The notes beneath the pieces were generated by a model. It was not told the DNA's origin and ran no database searches. It saw only the letters and a program-made list of their open reading frames with translations. Below are positions 8,076 through 16,056 of a stretch of 34,204 nucleotides of DNA, piece by piece. Numbering within the stretch: position 1 is the stretch's first letter; each line of letters begins with the position of its first letter. Both the position numbers and the translations under genes were made by a program. The stretch is from Streptomyces sp. NRRL WC-3618 (GTDB lineage Bacteria > Actinomycetota > Actinomycetes > Streptomycetales > Streptomycetaceae). The stretch covers positions 1 through 34,204 of the forward strand of contig NZ_LGDW01000484.1 of assembly GCF_001280005.1 (NCBI RefSeq). Direction: 5' to 3'.

Positions 8076-8099
8076 TTCGTCCGACCCGGTTCGGACGAA
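8076..8099. promoter_or_regulatory. Perfect 9-bp inverted repeat upstream of exporter operon
   Basis: The arms are TTCGTCCGA (8076-8084) and TCGGACGAA (8091-8099), separated by 6 bp. They sit 43 bp before the exporter ATG at 8143. A TAGGCT hexamer at 8130-8135, seven bases before that ATG, could be a -10 box giving a leaderless message, which would put the repeat just upstream of the -35 region, where activators bind. This layout is inferred from sequence alone. Confidence 0.55.
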
Positions 8100-8142
8100 A
8101 ACCCGGTAGGCACTGTCAGTGGTGGTCCGTAGGCTCGTCTCG

Positions 8143-10011
8143 ATGTCCACTACACGTGCAACCGCCGAAGAACCAGAGGCTCACGACGGCCGTTCCGCCG
8201 TACGCACGCTGCTGCGGCTGTGGCCGTATGTGCGTCCGGTGCGCGCACGGCTGTTCATCGCGGCCGTGGTCGCCGTGTTCGCGTCCTGCATGGGGCTGGT
8301 GATCCCGCTCGTCCTGAAGTGGATGGTGGACGGGCCGATCGCCGGCCACGACTCGCGCGGTGTGTGGCTCGGGGCGCTGTGGCTGCTGCTGCTCGGGCTC
8401 GGTGAGGCGCTGCTGTTCGGGCTGCGGCGGTGGCTGGTGGCCCGGCCGCTGGCCGGGGTCGAGGCGGCGATGCGGGCGGGTCTGTACCGGCGGCTCCAGC
8501 GGCTTCCGGTCGCCTTCCACGACCGGTGGGCGTCCGGCCAGCTGCTGTCCCGGGCGACGTCGGACCTGCAGCTGCTGCGGATGTTCCTCGCCTTCCCGCT
8601 GACGTTCCTCTTCGTCAACGCGGTGACGATCCTGGTCGGTGTGATCATCATGCTGGTCCAGGACTGGGCGCTCGGGCTGGTGATCCTGGGGCCCGCCCTT
8701 CCCGTCCTGGCCGTGTGCATCGTCTTCGAGCGGCGCTACCACCTGGTCGCGCGGCGCGCACAGGACCAGGTGGGCGACCTGACGACGGTCGTCGAGGAGA
8801 GCGTCCTCGGCATCCGCATCATCAAGGGGTTCGGCCGGCACCGCAGTCAGGCGCGGGCGTTCCGGGCGCTGGCGGGGACGCTGCGCGGGACCGAACTGCA
8901 CAAGGCCCGGCTGCTGTCGGCGATCTGGGCGGTGATCGTCACCCTGCCGGAGCTGGCGATCGGGGCGGCGCTGGTGCTGGGGACGGTGCGGGTCGCCGAC
9001 GGCGATCTGTCGGCCGGCACGCTGGTCGCCTTCCTGTCCACGGCCCTCGCCCTGCGCTGGCCCGTCGACTCCATCGGCTTCCTCCTCGCGATGAGCCAGG
9101 ACGCGGCCACCGCCACGGAACGGTACTTCGAGGTGCTGGACGAGGAGCCCGAGGGCGCGGGCGAAGGCGAGGGCGCGGGCGCGGGGGACCTGCGCGCCGG
9201 TTCCGTTTCCCCGGGCGCCGACCGTGGGCTGCGCTTCCACGACGTCTCCTTCCGCTATCCCGACGCCCCCGCCGACTCCGCGCCCGTCCTCGACCGCGTC
9301 GACCTCCACATCCGCCCCGGCGAGTCCATGGCCCTCGTCGGCACGACCGGCAGCGGCAAGACCACCCTCACCGCGCTCGTCCCCCGGCTGCACGAGGTGA
9401 CCTCGGGGCGCATCACCCTCGACGGGCACGACATCGCCGCCCTGCCCAGACAGGAGCTGCGCGCCCTGGTCGCCGTCGCCTTCGAGGAACCCACGCTCTT
9501 CTCGGCGAGCGTCGGCGACAACGTCCTGATGGGCGCCGGGGACGAGGCGGGCGAGGCCGAGCTGCGCCACGCGCTCTCCGTGGCGCAGGCTGATTTCGTC
9601 CACACGCTTCCGCAGGGCACGGACACCGAGGTCGGCGAGCAGGGCCTCAGCCTGTCCGGCGGCCAGCGGCAGCGGCTCGCGCTGGCCCGGGCGGTCGTGG
9701 GCAAGCCCCGGTTCCTCGTCCTCGACGACCCGCTGTCCGCGCTGGACGTGCACACGGAGGCCGCCGTCGAGGCCGCGCTGCGCCGCGTTCTCGCCGACAC
9801 CACGGCCCTGATCGTGGCGCACCGCCCGTCCACGGTGCTGCTCGCCGACCGCGTCGCCCTCCTCTCCGGCGGCCGGATCACCGCCGTGGGCACCCATCAC
9901 GAACTCCTGCGGACGAACGCCGAGTACGCGTGGCTGATGGCCGGCGCGGACGAGGAGACCGACCGCGACACCCCCCACGGCACCGACAGCCTCGAGGAGG
10001 CCGCCCGATGA
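8143..10011 (+). CDS. ABC half-exporter, degenerate-site partner (pair 1)
   Basis: This 622-residue protein has six membrane helices (about residues 25-320) and a C-terminal ATPase domain. Walker A is G-T-T-G-S-G-K-T-T (400-408) and the signature L-S-G-G-Q-R-Q-R starts at 504. In Walker B the catalytic Glu is replaced by Asp (L-V-L-D-D-P-L-S, residue 529), and the Q-loop Gln is Glu (V-A-F-E-E-P). These changes mark the degenerate half of heterodimeric exporters such as TM287/288. The next gene overlaps as ATGA and supplies the catalytic half. A Gly/Glu-rich linker joins the two domains. The ATG at 8143 was chosen over an in-frame GTG at 8119; no ribosome site is visible for either. Likely substrates are drugs, lipids or peptides. 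Confidence 0.92.
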   Translation: MSTTRATAEEPEAHDGRSAVRTLLRLWPYVRPVRARLFIAAVVAVFASCMGLVIPLVLKWMVDGPIAGHDSRGVWLGALWLLLLGLGEALLFGLRRWLVARPLAGVEAAMRAGLYRRLQRLPVAFHDRWASGQLLSRATSDLQLLRMFLAFPLTFLFVNAVTILVGVIIMLVQDWALGLVILGPALPVLAVCIVFERRYHLVARRAQDQVGDLTTVVEESVLGIRIIKGFGRHRSQARAFRALAGTLRGTELHKARLLSAIWAVIVTLPELAIGAALVLGTVRVADGDLSAGTLVAFLSTALALRWPVDSIGFLLAMSQDAATATERYFEVLDEEPEGAGEGEGAGAGDLRAGSVSPGADRGLRFHDVSFRYPDAPADSAPVLDRVDLHIRPGESMALVGTTGSGKTTLTALVPRLHEVTSGRITLDGHDIAALPRQELRALVAVAFEEPTLFSASVGDNVLMGAGDEAGEAELRHALSVAQADFVHTLPQGTDTEVGEQGLSLSGGQRQRLALARAVVGKPRFLVLDDPLSALDVHTEAAVEAALRRVLADTTALIVAHRPSTVLLADRVALLSGGRITAVGTHHELLRTNAEYAWLMAGADEETDRDTPHGTDSLEEAAR

Positions 10012-11906
10012 CGGCGCCCACCACCACGTCGACCTCCGACGACGACCGCCCCGCCGGGCCGGACACCGACCGGCACGCCGAGGCCGCCCTCGCCGAGCCC
10101 CGCTCCCCCGCCCCCGGTGACCCGTTCGACCAGGACGACCTGCCCACCCCCAAGGGCGCCACCGCCGGCCTGCTGCGCTCGCTCCTCGCCCCGATGAAGG
10201 GCCGGGTCGCCCTCACCGCCGTACTCCTGCTGCTCCAGCAGGCGGCCGTCCAGACGGGCCCGCTGCTCGTCGCGTACGCCATCGACCGGGCCGTACCGGC
10301 CTTCCGCGACCACGACAACGGGCCGCTCGTCGCGGTCGGGGTCGGCTATCTGCTCTGCGCGCTGGCCTCGGGCGGACTGCAGTACTGGTTCGTCTCCGCC
10401 GCCGCCCGGGTCAGCCAGGACGCGCTGCTCGATCTGCGCGGGCGTATCTTCCGGCACGCGCAGGCGCTCAGCCTCGACTTCCATGAGCGCTACACCTCGG
10501 GCCGGCTCATCTCCCGTTCCACGGCGGACGTCGAGTCACTGCGCGAACTGCTGAACGACGGGCTCCAGGAACTCGTCACCATAGCGCTGTCGTTCGCCTA
10601 CATCTCGGCCGTCCTGCTCTGGCTGGATCTGAGCCTCGGCGCGCTCGCCATCGCGTCCTTCGTGCCGCTCTACCTCCTCGTCCGGCTCTACCAGCGCCGG
10701 GCGGGCCGGGTGTACGGGCTGCGGTCCACCGCGATCGCCGCCGTCATCGTCAAGTTCGTCGAGACGATGAACGGCATCCGACCAGTGCGCGCGTTCCGCC
10801 GCGAGGCCGTCAACGACGCCGAGTTCGAGGCCCTCAACCGGCACCACGAGCGGAAGAACGGCGACGCGATCCTGGAGATGGCCCGTTACGTCGTCGGCTC
10901 CCGGGTCGTCGCCAACACCGCTGTCGCGGCGATGGTGTTGTGGGGTGCGCACCGGGTCGCGGACGACTCGCTGGAACTGGGTGTGCTGGCCGCCGCCGTG
11001 CTGTACCTGCGCCGGCTGTACGACCCCATCGACCGGCTCGGTATGTTCCTCAACTCCTACCAGTCGGCGACCGCCTCCCTGGAGAAGATCTCCGGTCTCC
11101 TCGCCCAGACGCCCTCCGTCCCCGAGCCGGCCGCCCCGCGCGAGCTTGCGGTACGGGAGTCCGAGCACCCGGGGCGCGAGGTCGTCTTCGACGGGGTCCG
11201 TTTCGCCTACCGCACCGGCGGCGAGGTGCTGCCCCGCTTCGACCTCACCCTTCCGGCCGGGCAGACCGTCGCGGTCGTCGGCTCGACCGGCGCCGGCAAG
11301 TCCACCCTGGCCAAGCTGCTCGCCCGCTTCTACGACCCCACCGAGGGACACGTCCTGCTCGACGGCGTCGATCTGCGCGACCTGACGGCCACCGACCTGC
11401 GGCGCGGGGTGGTGATGGTGACGCAGGAGGCCTTCCTGTTCTCCGGCAGCGTCGCCGACAACATCGCCATCGGCCGCCCGGACGCCGAGCGCGAGGAGAT
11501 CGAGCGCGCGGCGAAGGCGATCGGCGCCCACGACTTCATCACCGCCCTGCCCGACGGCTACGACACGGACGTACGCAAACGAGGTGGCCGTATCTCCGCC
11601 GGGCAGCGTCAACTGGTCGCGTTCGCGCGGGCGTTGCTCGCCGATCCGGCGGTGCTGATCCTCGACGAGGCGACCAGCTCGCTGGACATCCCAGGTGAAC
11701 GGGCCGTGCAGCGGGCGATGTCGACGGTGCTGAAGGGGCGGACGGCCGTCGTGATCGCGCACCGGCTGTCGACCGTGGAGATCGCCGACCGGGTGCTGGT
11801 GATGGAGCACGGGCAGGTCGTCGAGGACGGCGCTCCGGCCGAACTCATCGCCGGCACGGGCCGGTTCGCGGATCTGCACCGGGCCTGGCGGGACAGTCTG
11901 GCGTGA
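10008..11906 (+). CDS. ABC half-exporter, catalytic partner (pair 1)
   Basis: This 632-residue half-exporter starts at an ATG that overlaps the previous stop (ATGA) and has GGAGG seven bases upstream. A hydrophilic, Pro/Asp-rich N-terminal tail of about 50 residues precedes six membrane helices. The ATPase domain has Walker [10 protein letters not shown] (425-433), Q-loop M-V-T-Q-E, the slightly changed signature I-S-A-G-Q (529-533), Walker B L-I-L-D-E with the catalytic Glu at 554, and the switch His in I-A-H-R-L-S-T. The intact site is built from this Walker A/B and the partner's L-S-G-G-Q. It follows the usual asymmetric heterodimer plan. Confidence 0.93.
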   Translation: MTAPTTTSTSDDDRPAGPDTDRHAEAALAEPRSPAPGDPFDQDDLPTPKGATAGLLRSLLAPMKGRVALTAVLLLLQQAAVQTGPLLVAYAIDRAVPAFRDHDNGPLVAVGVGYLLCALASGGLQYWFVSAAARVSQDALLDLRGRIFRHAQALSLDFHERYTSGRLISRSTADVESLRELLNDGLQELVTIALSFAYISAVLLWLDLSLGALAIASFVPLYLLVRLYQRRAGRVYGLRSTAIAAVIVKFVETMNGIRPVRAFRREAVNDAEFEALNRHHERKNGDAILEMARYVVGSRVVANTAVAAMVLWGAHRVADDSLELGVLAAAVLYLRRLYDPIDRLGMFLNSYQSATASLEKISGLLAQTPSVPEPAAPRELAVRESEHPGREVVFDGVRFAYRTGGEVLPRFDLTLPAGQTVAVVGSTGAGKSTLAKLLARFYDPTEGHVLLDGVDLRDLTATDLRRGVVMVTQEAFLFSGSVADNIAIGRPDAEREEIERAAKAIGAHDFITALPDGYDTDVRKRGGRISAGQRQLVAFARALLADPAVLILDEATSSLDIPGERAVQRAMSTVLKGRTAVVIAHRLSTVEIADRVLVMEHGQVVEDGAPAELIAGTGRFADLHRAWRDSLA

Positions 11907-11988
11907 GCGCGTGAGCAGGTGGAGAGCGGTCCGTGAGCCTGCTGGTGTAGAACGGAACGGAATGGTACGGAACGGGGACAAGAGCAAA

Positions 11989-13704
11989 ATGATCGACGCG
12001 TACGAGGATCCCGGCACGCCGGACTCCCGTGGCGCCGCCCGCTATCTGCTGTGGCTGGTGCGGCAGCAGTGGCGGCGGTGTGCGGCCGGGGCCGTGCTGG
12101 CCAGCAGCTGGACGACACTGATGGCGCTGTCGCCGTATCTGCTGTCCCGGGCCGTCGACGACGGCCTCGAACCGGGTGACCAGGCCGTCCTGGCCGGCTG
12201 GGCCGGGGCGATCCTCGCCGTCGGGATCTTCAGCGCGTGGCTGGGCATCATGCGGCACCGCACGATGACGCGCGTCCGGATGGACGCCAACTTCCGTACG
12301 GTCAAGGTCGTGATCGGGCAGGCCGTGCGGCTGGGCGCGGCGCTGCCCCGGCAGGTCGGGGCCGGGGAGGTCGTCACGATCGGTGTCGGCGACGTGTCGA
12401 CGATCGCCCAGTCGCTGACCGTCGTCGGGCCCGGTGTCGGCGCGATCGTCTCCTACACCGTCGTCGCCGGACTGCTGCTGTCGGTGTCGCCGACACTCGC
12501 CGCCGTGGTCCTGCTCGGGGTGCCCGTCGTCGCCGTACTCGTCGGACCGCTGCTCGGCAGGCTCCAGGGAGTGGAGGGGGCGTACCGGGAACGTCAGGGT
12601 GTCCTGACCGCCCGGATCGGGGACCTCTCGGGCGGCCTGCGCGTCCTCAACGGACTCGGCGGCAAAGGGCTGTTCGCCGACGCGTTCCGGCGTGACTCAC
12701 GCCGCCTCCAGGAGCAGGGGTACCGGGTCGGGGCGGTGAGCAGCTGGATCCAGGCGCTCGGGGTCGGGCTGCCGACGCTGTTCCTGGCCCTGGTGACCTG
12801 GCTCGCGGCCCGGCTCGCCGCCCAAGGGGCCATCTCCATCGGCGAGTTGGTATCGGTGTACGGCTATGTCGCCGTCCTGATCATGCCGGTGTCGTTCTTC
12901 ATCGAGTGCGGCTTCCAGATCAGCCGCGCCCTGGTGGCCGCCCGGCGGGTCGTACGGTTCCTGGCCCTCGATCCCGACGATGACAGCGACGGCCTGGGGC
13001 TGGACGCGCCCGGGTCCCCCGCCGCGCTGCACGACCCCGACTCCGGTGTGCGCGTGGTGCCGGGGCGGCTGACCGCGCTCGCCGGTGCCCGGCCCGCCGA
13101 TGCCGCCGCCGTCGTCGACCGGCTCGGCCGGTTCGCGCCGTCGGCGGCGACCTGGGGCGGCGTACGGCTCGACGAGATCGCCCTCGCCCAGGTGCGCGCC
13201 CGCATCCTGGTCGCCGACAACGAGGCCGACCTGTTCGCCGGCACCCTGCGCGAACTGGTCTCCGGGCGCGGGGAGTACGGCGAGGAGGCCATCGCGCGGG
13301 CGGTGCGCGCCGCCGTCGCCGACGACGTCGTCCTCGGGCTGCCGGACGGGCTGGACTCGGCGATCGACGCGCAGGGCCGCAACCTCTCCGGCGGGCAGCG
13401 GCAGCGCGTACGGCTGGTGCGGGCGCTGCTCGCCGACCCCGAGGTGCTGCTCGCCGTCGAGCCGACGTCGGCGCTGGACGCGCACACCGAGGCCGCCGTC
13501 GCGGACCGGCTGCGCGCCGAGCGCACGGACCGTACGACGGTCGTGGCGTCCACCTCACCACTGCTGCTGGACCGGGCGGACACCGTGTACTACCTGGTCG
13601 ACGGCAAGACGGCGGCCACCGGCAGCCACCAACGCCTGCTCACGGAGGAACCGGGATACCGCTCCCTGGTGGCCCGCGAAACGGACGAGCCCGCCGGAGC
13701 CTGA
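11989..13704 (+). CDS. ABC half-exporter lacking Walker A (pair 2, signature donor)
   Basis: This 571-residue protein has the six-helix exporter domain (about 20-330) but a strongly altered ATPase domain. At the Walker A position (about 362-376) the sequence reads L-T-A-L-A-G-A-R-P-A-D-A-A-A-V, with no G-x-x-G-x-G-K-S/T. The Q-loop Gln is missing (V-A-D-N-E-A-D-L-F). Walker B is L-L-A-V-E-P-T, with Val at 490 in place of Asp, and the switch His is lost (V-A-S-T-S-P). The signature L-S-G-G-Q-R-Q-R (466) and D-loop are perfect. It cannot hydrolyse ATP itself but can complete a partner's site; the gene at 14033 lacks exactly this motif. The ATG at 11989 fits the family start; GTG 11911 or ATG 11962 are alternatives. 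Five imperfect AACGG-type pentamers precede it (11951-11977). Confidence 0.9.
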   Translation: MIDAYEDPGTPDSRGAARYLLWLVRQQWRRCAAGAVLASSWTTLMALSPYLLSRAVDDGLEPGDQAVLAGWAGAILAVGIFSAWLGIMRHRTMTRVRMDANFRTVKVVIGQAVRLGAALPRQVGAGEVVTIGVGDVSTIAQSLTVVGPGVGAIVSYTVVAGLLLSVSPTLAAVVLLGVPVVAVLVGPLLGRLQGVEGAYRERQGVLTARIGDLSGGLRVLNGLGGKGLFADAFRRDSRRLQEQGYRVGAVSSWIQALGVGLPTLFLALVTWLAARLAAQGAISIGELVSVYGYVAVLIMPVSFFIECGFQISRALVAARRVVRFLALDPDDDSDGLGLDAPGSPAALHDPDSGVRVVPGRLTALAGARPADAAAVVDRLGRFAPSAATWGGVRLDEIALAQVRARILVADNEADLFAGTLRELVSGRGEYGEEAIARAVRAAVADDVVLGLPDGLDSAIDAQGRNLSGGQRQRVRLVRALLADPEVLLAVEPTSALDAHTEAAVADRLRAERTDRTTVVASTSPLLLDRADTVYYLVDGKTAATGSHQRLLTEEPGYRSLVARETDEPAGA

Positions 13705-14032
13705 GAACGAGGCCCCTCCAGCCCAGGCCGTGTTTCCCACCCACCCGTGCACCGCATCCATCCAGCCCACGCCCAGGCCCCTCAACCCAACCGGCGTCCG
13801 ACGACAAGGCTCCTCCGGCCCAGGTCGTGTTTCCCGCCCACCCATCCGTGCGCCGCATCCATCCAGCCCAGGCCCCAGCCATCTCAGCCCGTCCGGCGTT
13901 TGAGGACGAGGCCCTTCAGGGCCGAAAGGGGGGGTCTGGGGGCACCGCCCCCAGGGACGGGACGGGTAGGGGCGGCGGGGGCGAAACCAGGTCCGTGAGC
14001 CCCACCCCCACACACATCAAGGAGTTCACACG
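13705..14032. repeat. Tandem ~100-bp repeat and dispersed-type intergenic element
   Basis: This 328-bp gap contains no credible gene. It holds two diverged copies of a unit of about 100 bp (about 13708-13804 and 13805-13907) sharing the blocks GTGTTTCCC, CCGCATCCATCCAGCCCA and a closing GTCCG/GACGA. A partial third unit starts at 13908. The third part carries a GGCCCT/AGGGCC hairpin (13910-13923), a G run and a GC-rich hairpin. From memory, very similar text (CCGTCCGGCGTTTGAGGACGAG followed by the GGGTCTGGGGGC hairpin) recurs between genes in many Streptomyces genomes. AAGGAG at 14019-14024 is the ribosome site of the next gene. Confidence 0.75.
13936..13954 (+). terminator. Hairpin between the two pair-2 exporter genes
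   Basis: A perfect 8-bp stem, CTGGGGGC and GCCCCCAG, encloses a 3-base loop. There is no U tract, which is normal for terminators in high-GC actinomycetes. It may end or attenuate transcription between the two exporter halves, or merely be part of the dispersed repeat that contains it. Confidence 0.45.
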
Positions 14033-15817
14033 GTGAGCACCCAACTGCCCATCGCCACCGCCGTCGACGTCCGACGAGCCGCCGGCCGGCTGATCCGGGC
14101 CGACGCCCGGGCCTTCGTCGCGCTCCTGCTGCTGAACTCACTGGCCGCCGCCACCGGCCTCGTCTCACCGTGGCTGCTGGGCCGCATCATCGACGAGGTA
14201 CGCGCGGGCGCCGGGGACGAGGCCGTGGACCGGCTCGGGCTGGTCATCGTGGCGTGCGCGGTGGCCCAGCTGCTGCTGGCCCGCTGGGCCCGGTACGTCG
14301 GGTACCGCTTCGGCGAGCGGACCCTCTCCCGGGTCCGGGAGGAGTTCGTCGACCGGGTGCTCGCGCTGCCCTCGTCGGTGGTGGAGCGGGCCGGCACCGG
14401 CGACCTGACGGCCCGGGGGACGGCCGACGTCAACACCGTCGGCACGACGTTGCGCGACGCCGGGCCGCAGCTGCTGATCGCCTCGGTGCAGTGCCTGTTC
14501 ATCATCGGCGCCGTGTTCGCGCTGGACCCGCTGCTCGGCCTGTCGGCACTCCTCGCGCAGAGCGGCATCTGGTTCGCGCTGCGCTGGTATCTGCGCCGGG
14601 CGCGCACCGCGTACCTCGCCGAGGGTGCCGCCAACTCGGAGGTGGCCGAGGTGCTCGCGGCGACCGCCTCGGGCGCGCGCACGGTCGAGGCGTTCGGGCT
14701 GGCCCGGCGGCGGGTCGCGGTGAGCCGGGAGGCGCTGGGCCAGTCCCGGCTCAGGCGTCTGCACACGCTGTATCTGCGGACGGTGTTCTTTCCGCTGGTG
14801 GAGGTGTCGTACGCACTTCCCGTGGTCGTCGTGCTGGTGGTGGGCGGCGCGTTGCACGGGCGGGGGGTGATCAGTCTGGGCGCGGTCGTGGCGGCGGCCG
14901 TGTATCTGCGGCAGTTGGAGGCGCCGCTCGACGAGGTGCTGGTGTGGACGGAGCAACTGCAGTCCAGCAGCGCGTCGTTCGCGCGGGTGGAGGGGCTCGG
15001 GCGGGCGCCGAAGGGCGGGGCTCAGGCGTCACCGGTGCCGGTGGGCGACCGTATCGACGTGACGGGTGTGCGGTACGCGTACGACCGCGGCGGTGAGGTG
15101 CTGCGCGGGGTCGATCTGACGGTGCGGCCGGGTGAACGGCTCGCGGTGGTGGGGCCGTCGGGGGCGGGCAAGACGACGCTGTGCCGGCTGCTCGCGGGGA
15201 TCGACGAGCCGCGTGAGGGCACGGTGACCGTGGGCGGCGTACCGATCGCCTCGCTCGGGCCCGAGGAGCTGCGCCGGCAGGTCGTGCTGGTCACGCAGGA
15301 GCACCACGTCTTCCTGGGTACGGTCCGGGACAATCTGCTGATCGCCGAACCGACCGCCACGGACGCCGAGTTGTGGGCGGCGCTGGCGGCCGTCGGCGCC
15401 GCCGGCTGGGTGCGGGAGCTGCCGGCCGGGCTGGACACCGAGCTCGGCCCCGACGGGGAGTCGACCGACGGTTCGGCCGCCCAGCAACTGGCCCTGGCCC
15501 GCGTCGTGCTGGCCGACCCGCACACGCTGATCCTGGACGAGGCGACGGCGTTGCTCGATCCGACGACCGCCCGTCATACGGAGCGCGCGTTGGCCGCCGT
15601 ACTCGAGGGGCGGACGGTGATCGCGATCGCGCACCGGCTGCACACCGCGCACGACGCCGACCGGGTGGCCGTCATGGAGGACGGGCGGCTGACCGAACTC
15701 GGCACGCACGAGGGGCTGGTGGCGGCGGGCGGGGCGTACGCGGCGCTGTGGCGGTCGTGGCACGGGGACCAGCAGGTGACTTCTCAGCAGGTGACTTCTG
15801 CACAAAAGAATGAATAG
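14033..15817 (+). CDS. ABC half-exporter lacking signature motif (pair 2, ATP-site donor)
   Basis: This 594-residue protein has six membrane helices (about 30-310) and an ATPase domain with Walker A G-P-S-G-A-G-K-T-T (374-382), Q-loop V-T-Q-E, Walker B L-I-L-D-E with the catalytic Glu at 503, and the switch His in I-A-H-R-L-H-T. The signature L-S-G-G-Q is destroyed: the stretch reads S-T-D-G-S-A-A-Q-Q-L-A-L-A-R (from 477). It therefore needs a partner to supply the signature, and the gene at 11989 has that motif but no Walker A. The GTG start has AAGGAG eight bases upstream. The C-terminus ends in a duplicated Q-Q-V-T-S, from a 15-bp perfect tandem repeat at 15770-15799. Confidence 0.93.
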   Translation: MSTQLPIATAVDVRRAAGRLIRADARAFVALLLLNSLAAATGLVSPWLLGRIIDEVRAGAGDEAVDRLGLVIVACAVAQLLLARWARYVGYRFGERTLSRVREEFVDRVLALPSSVVERAGTGDLTARGTADVNTVGTTLRDAGPQLLIASVQCLFIIGAVFALDPLLGLSALLAQSGIWFALRWYLRRARTAYLAEGAANSEVAEVLAATASGARTVEAFGLARRRVAVSREALGQSRLRRLHTLYLRTVFFPLVEVSYALPVVVVLVVGGALHGRGVISLGAVVAAAVYLRQLEAPLDEVLVWTEQLQSSSASFARVEGLGRAPKGGAQASPVPVGDRIDVTGVRYAYDRGGEVLRGVDLTVRPGERLAVVGPSGAGKTTLCRLLAGIDEPREGTVTVGGVPIASLGPEELRRQVVLVTQEHHVFLGTVRDNLLIAEPTATDAELWAALAAVGAAGWVRELPAGLDTELGPDGESTDGSAAQQLALARVVLADPHTLILDEATALLDPTTARHTERALAAVLEGRTVIAIAHRLHTAHDADRVAVMEDGRLTELGTHEGLVAAGGAYAALWRSWHGDQQVTSQQVTSAQKNE

Positions 15818-15854
15818 CCCGTATAGCGAACATGACCCTCCGGTCAACGGACCA

Positions 15855-15913
15855 TTTCCAGCCAACTTGTTGACGCGGTCCTGACAGCGCGCTGTCCCAC
15901 CTGCCACTCTTCC
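15855..15913 (+). promoter_or_regulatory. Candidate promoter of the first M4 protease, shared blocks
   Basis: Three blocks, CAGCCAAC (15859), TCCTGACA (15879) and CACTCTTCC (15905), recur at the same spacing upstream of the second M4 protease. CTGACA at 15881-15886 and CACTCT at 15905-15910, 18 bp apart, would suit -35 and -10 boxes. CAGCCAAC would then lie where an activator binds. The message would have a leader of roughly 140 bases. The assignment of boxes is inferred; the conservation itself is directly visible. Confidence 0.6.
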
Positions 15914-16056
15914 CACGGCACCTTCACAGCAACTCCACAGTCGCAGTGCTGTGTTCATCGCCACGCATCCGCGCACACCTGTTCTGCCCCGGACGGACGA
16001 CCACCGTTCGGTCCCCCCTGGCCGCCCGACCGGCGGTCAAGCAGAAGGAGTCAGTG

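Noticed and set aside
13705..14032. CRISPR-like array
   Set aside because: The units are about 100 bp, diverged and adjacent without unique spacers, and no cas genes are present.
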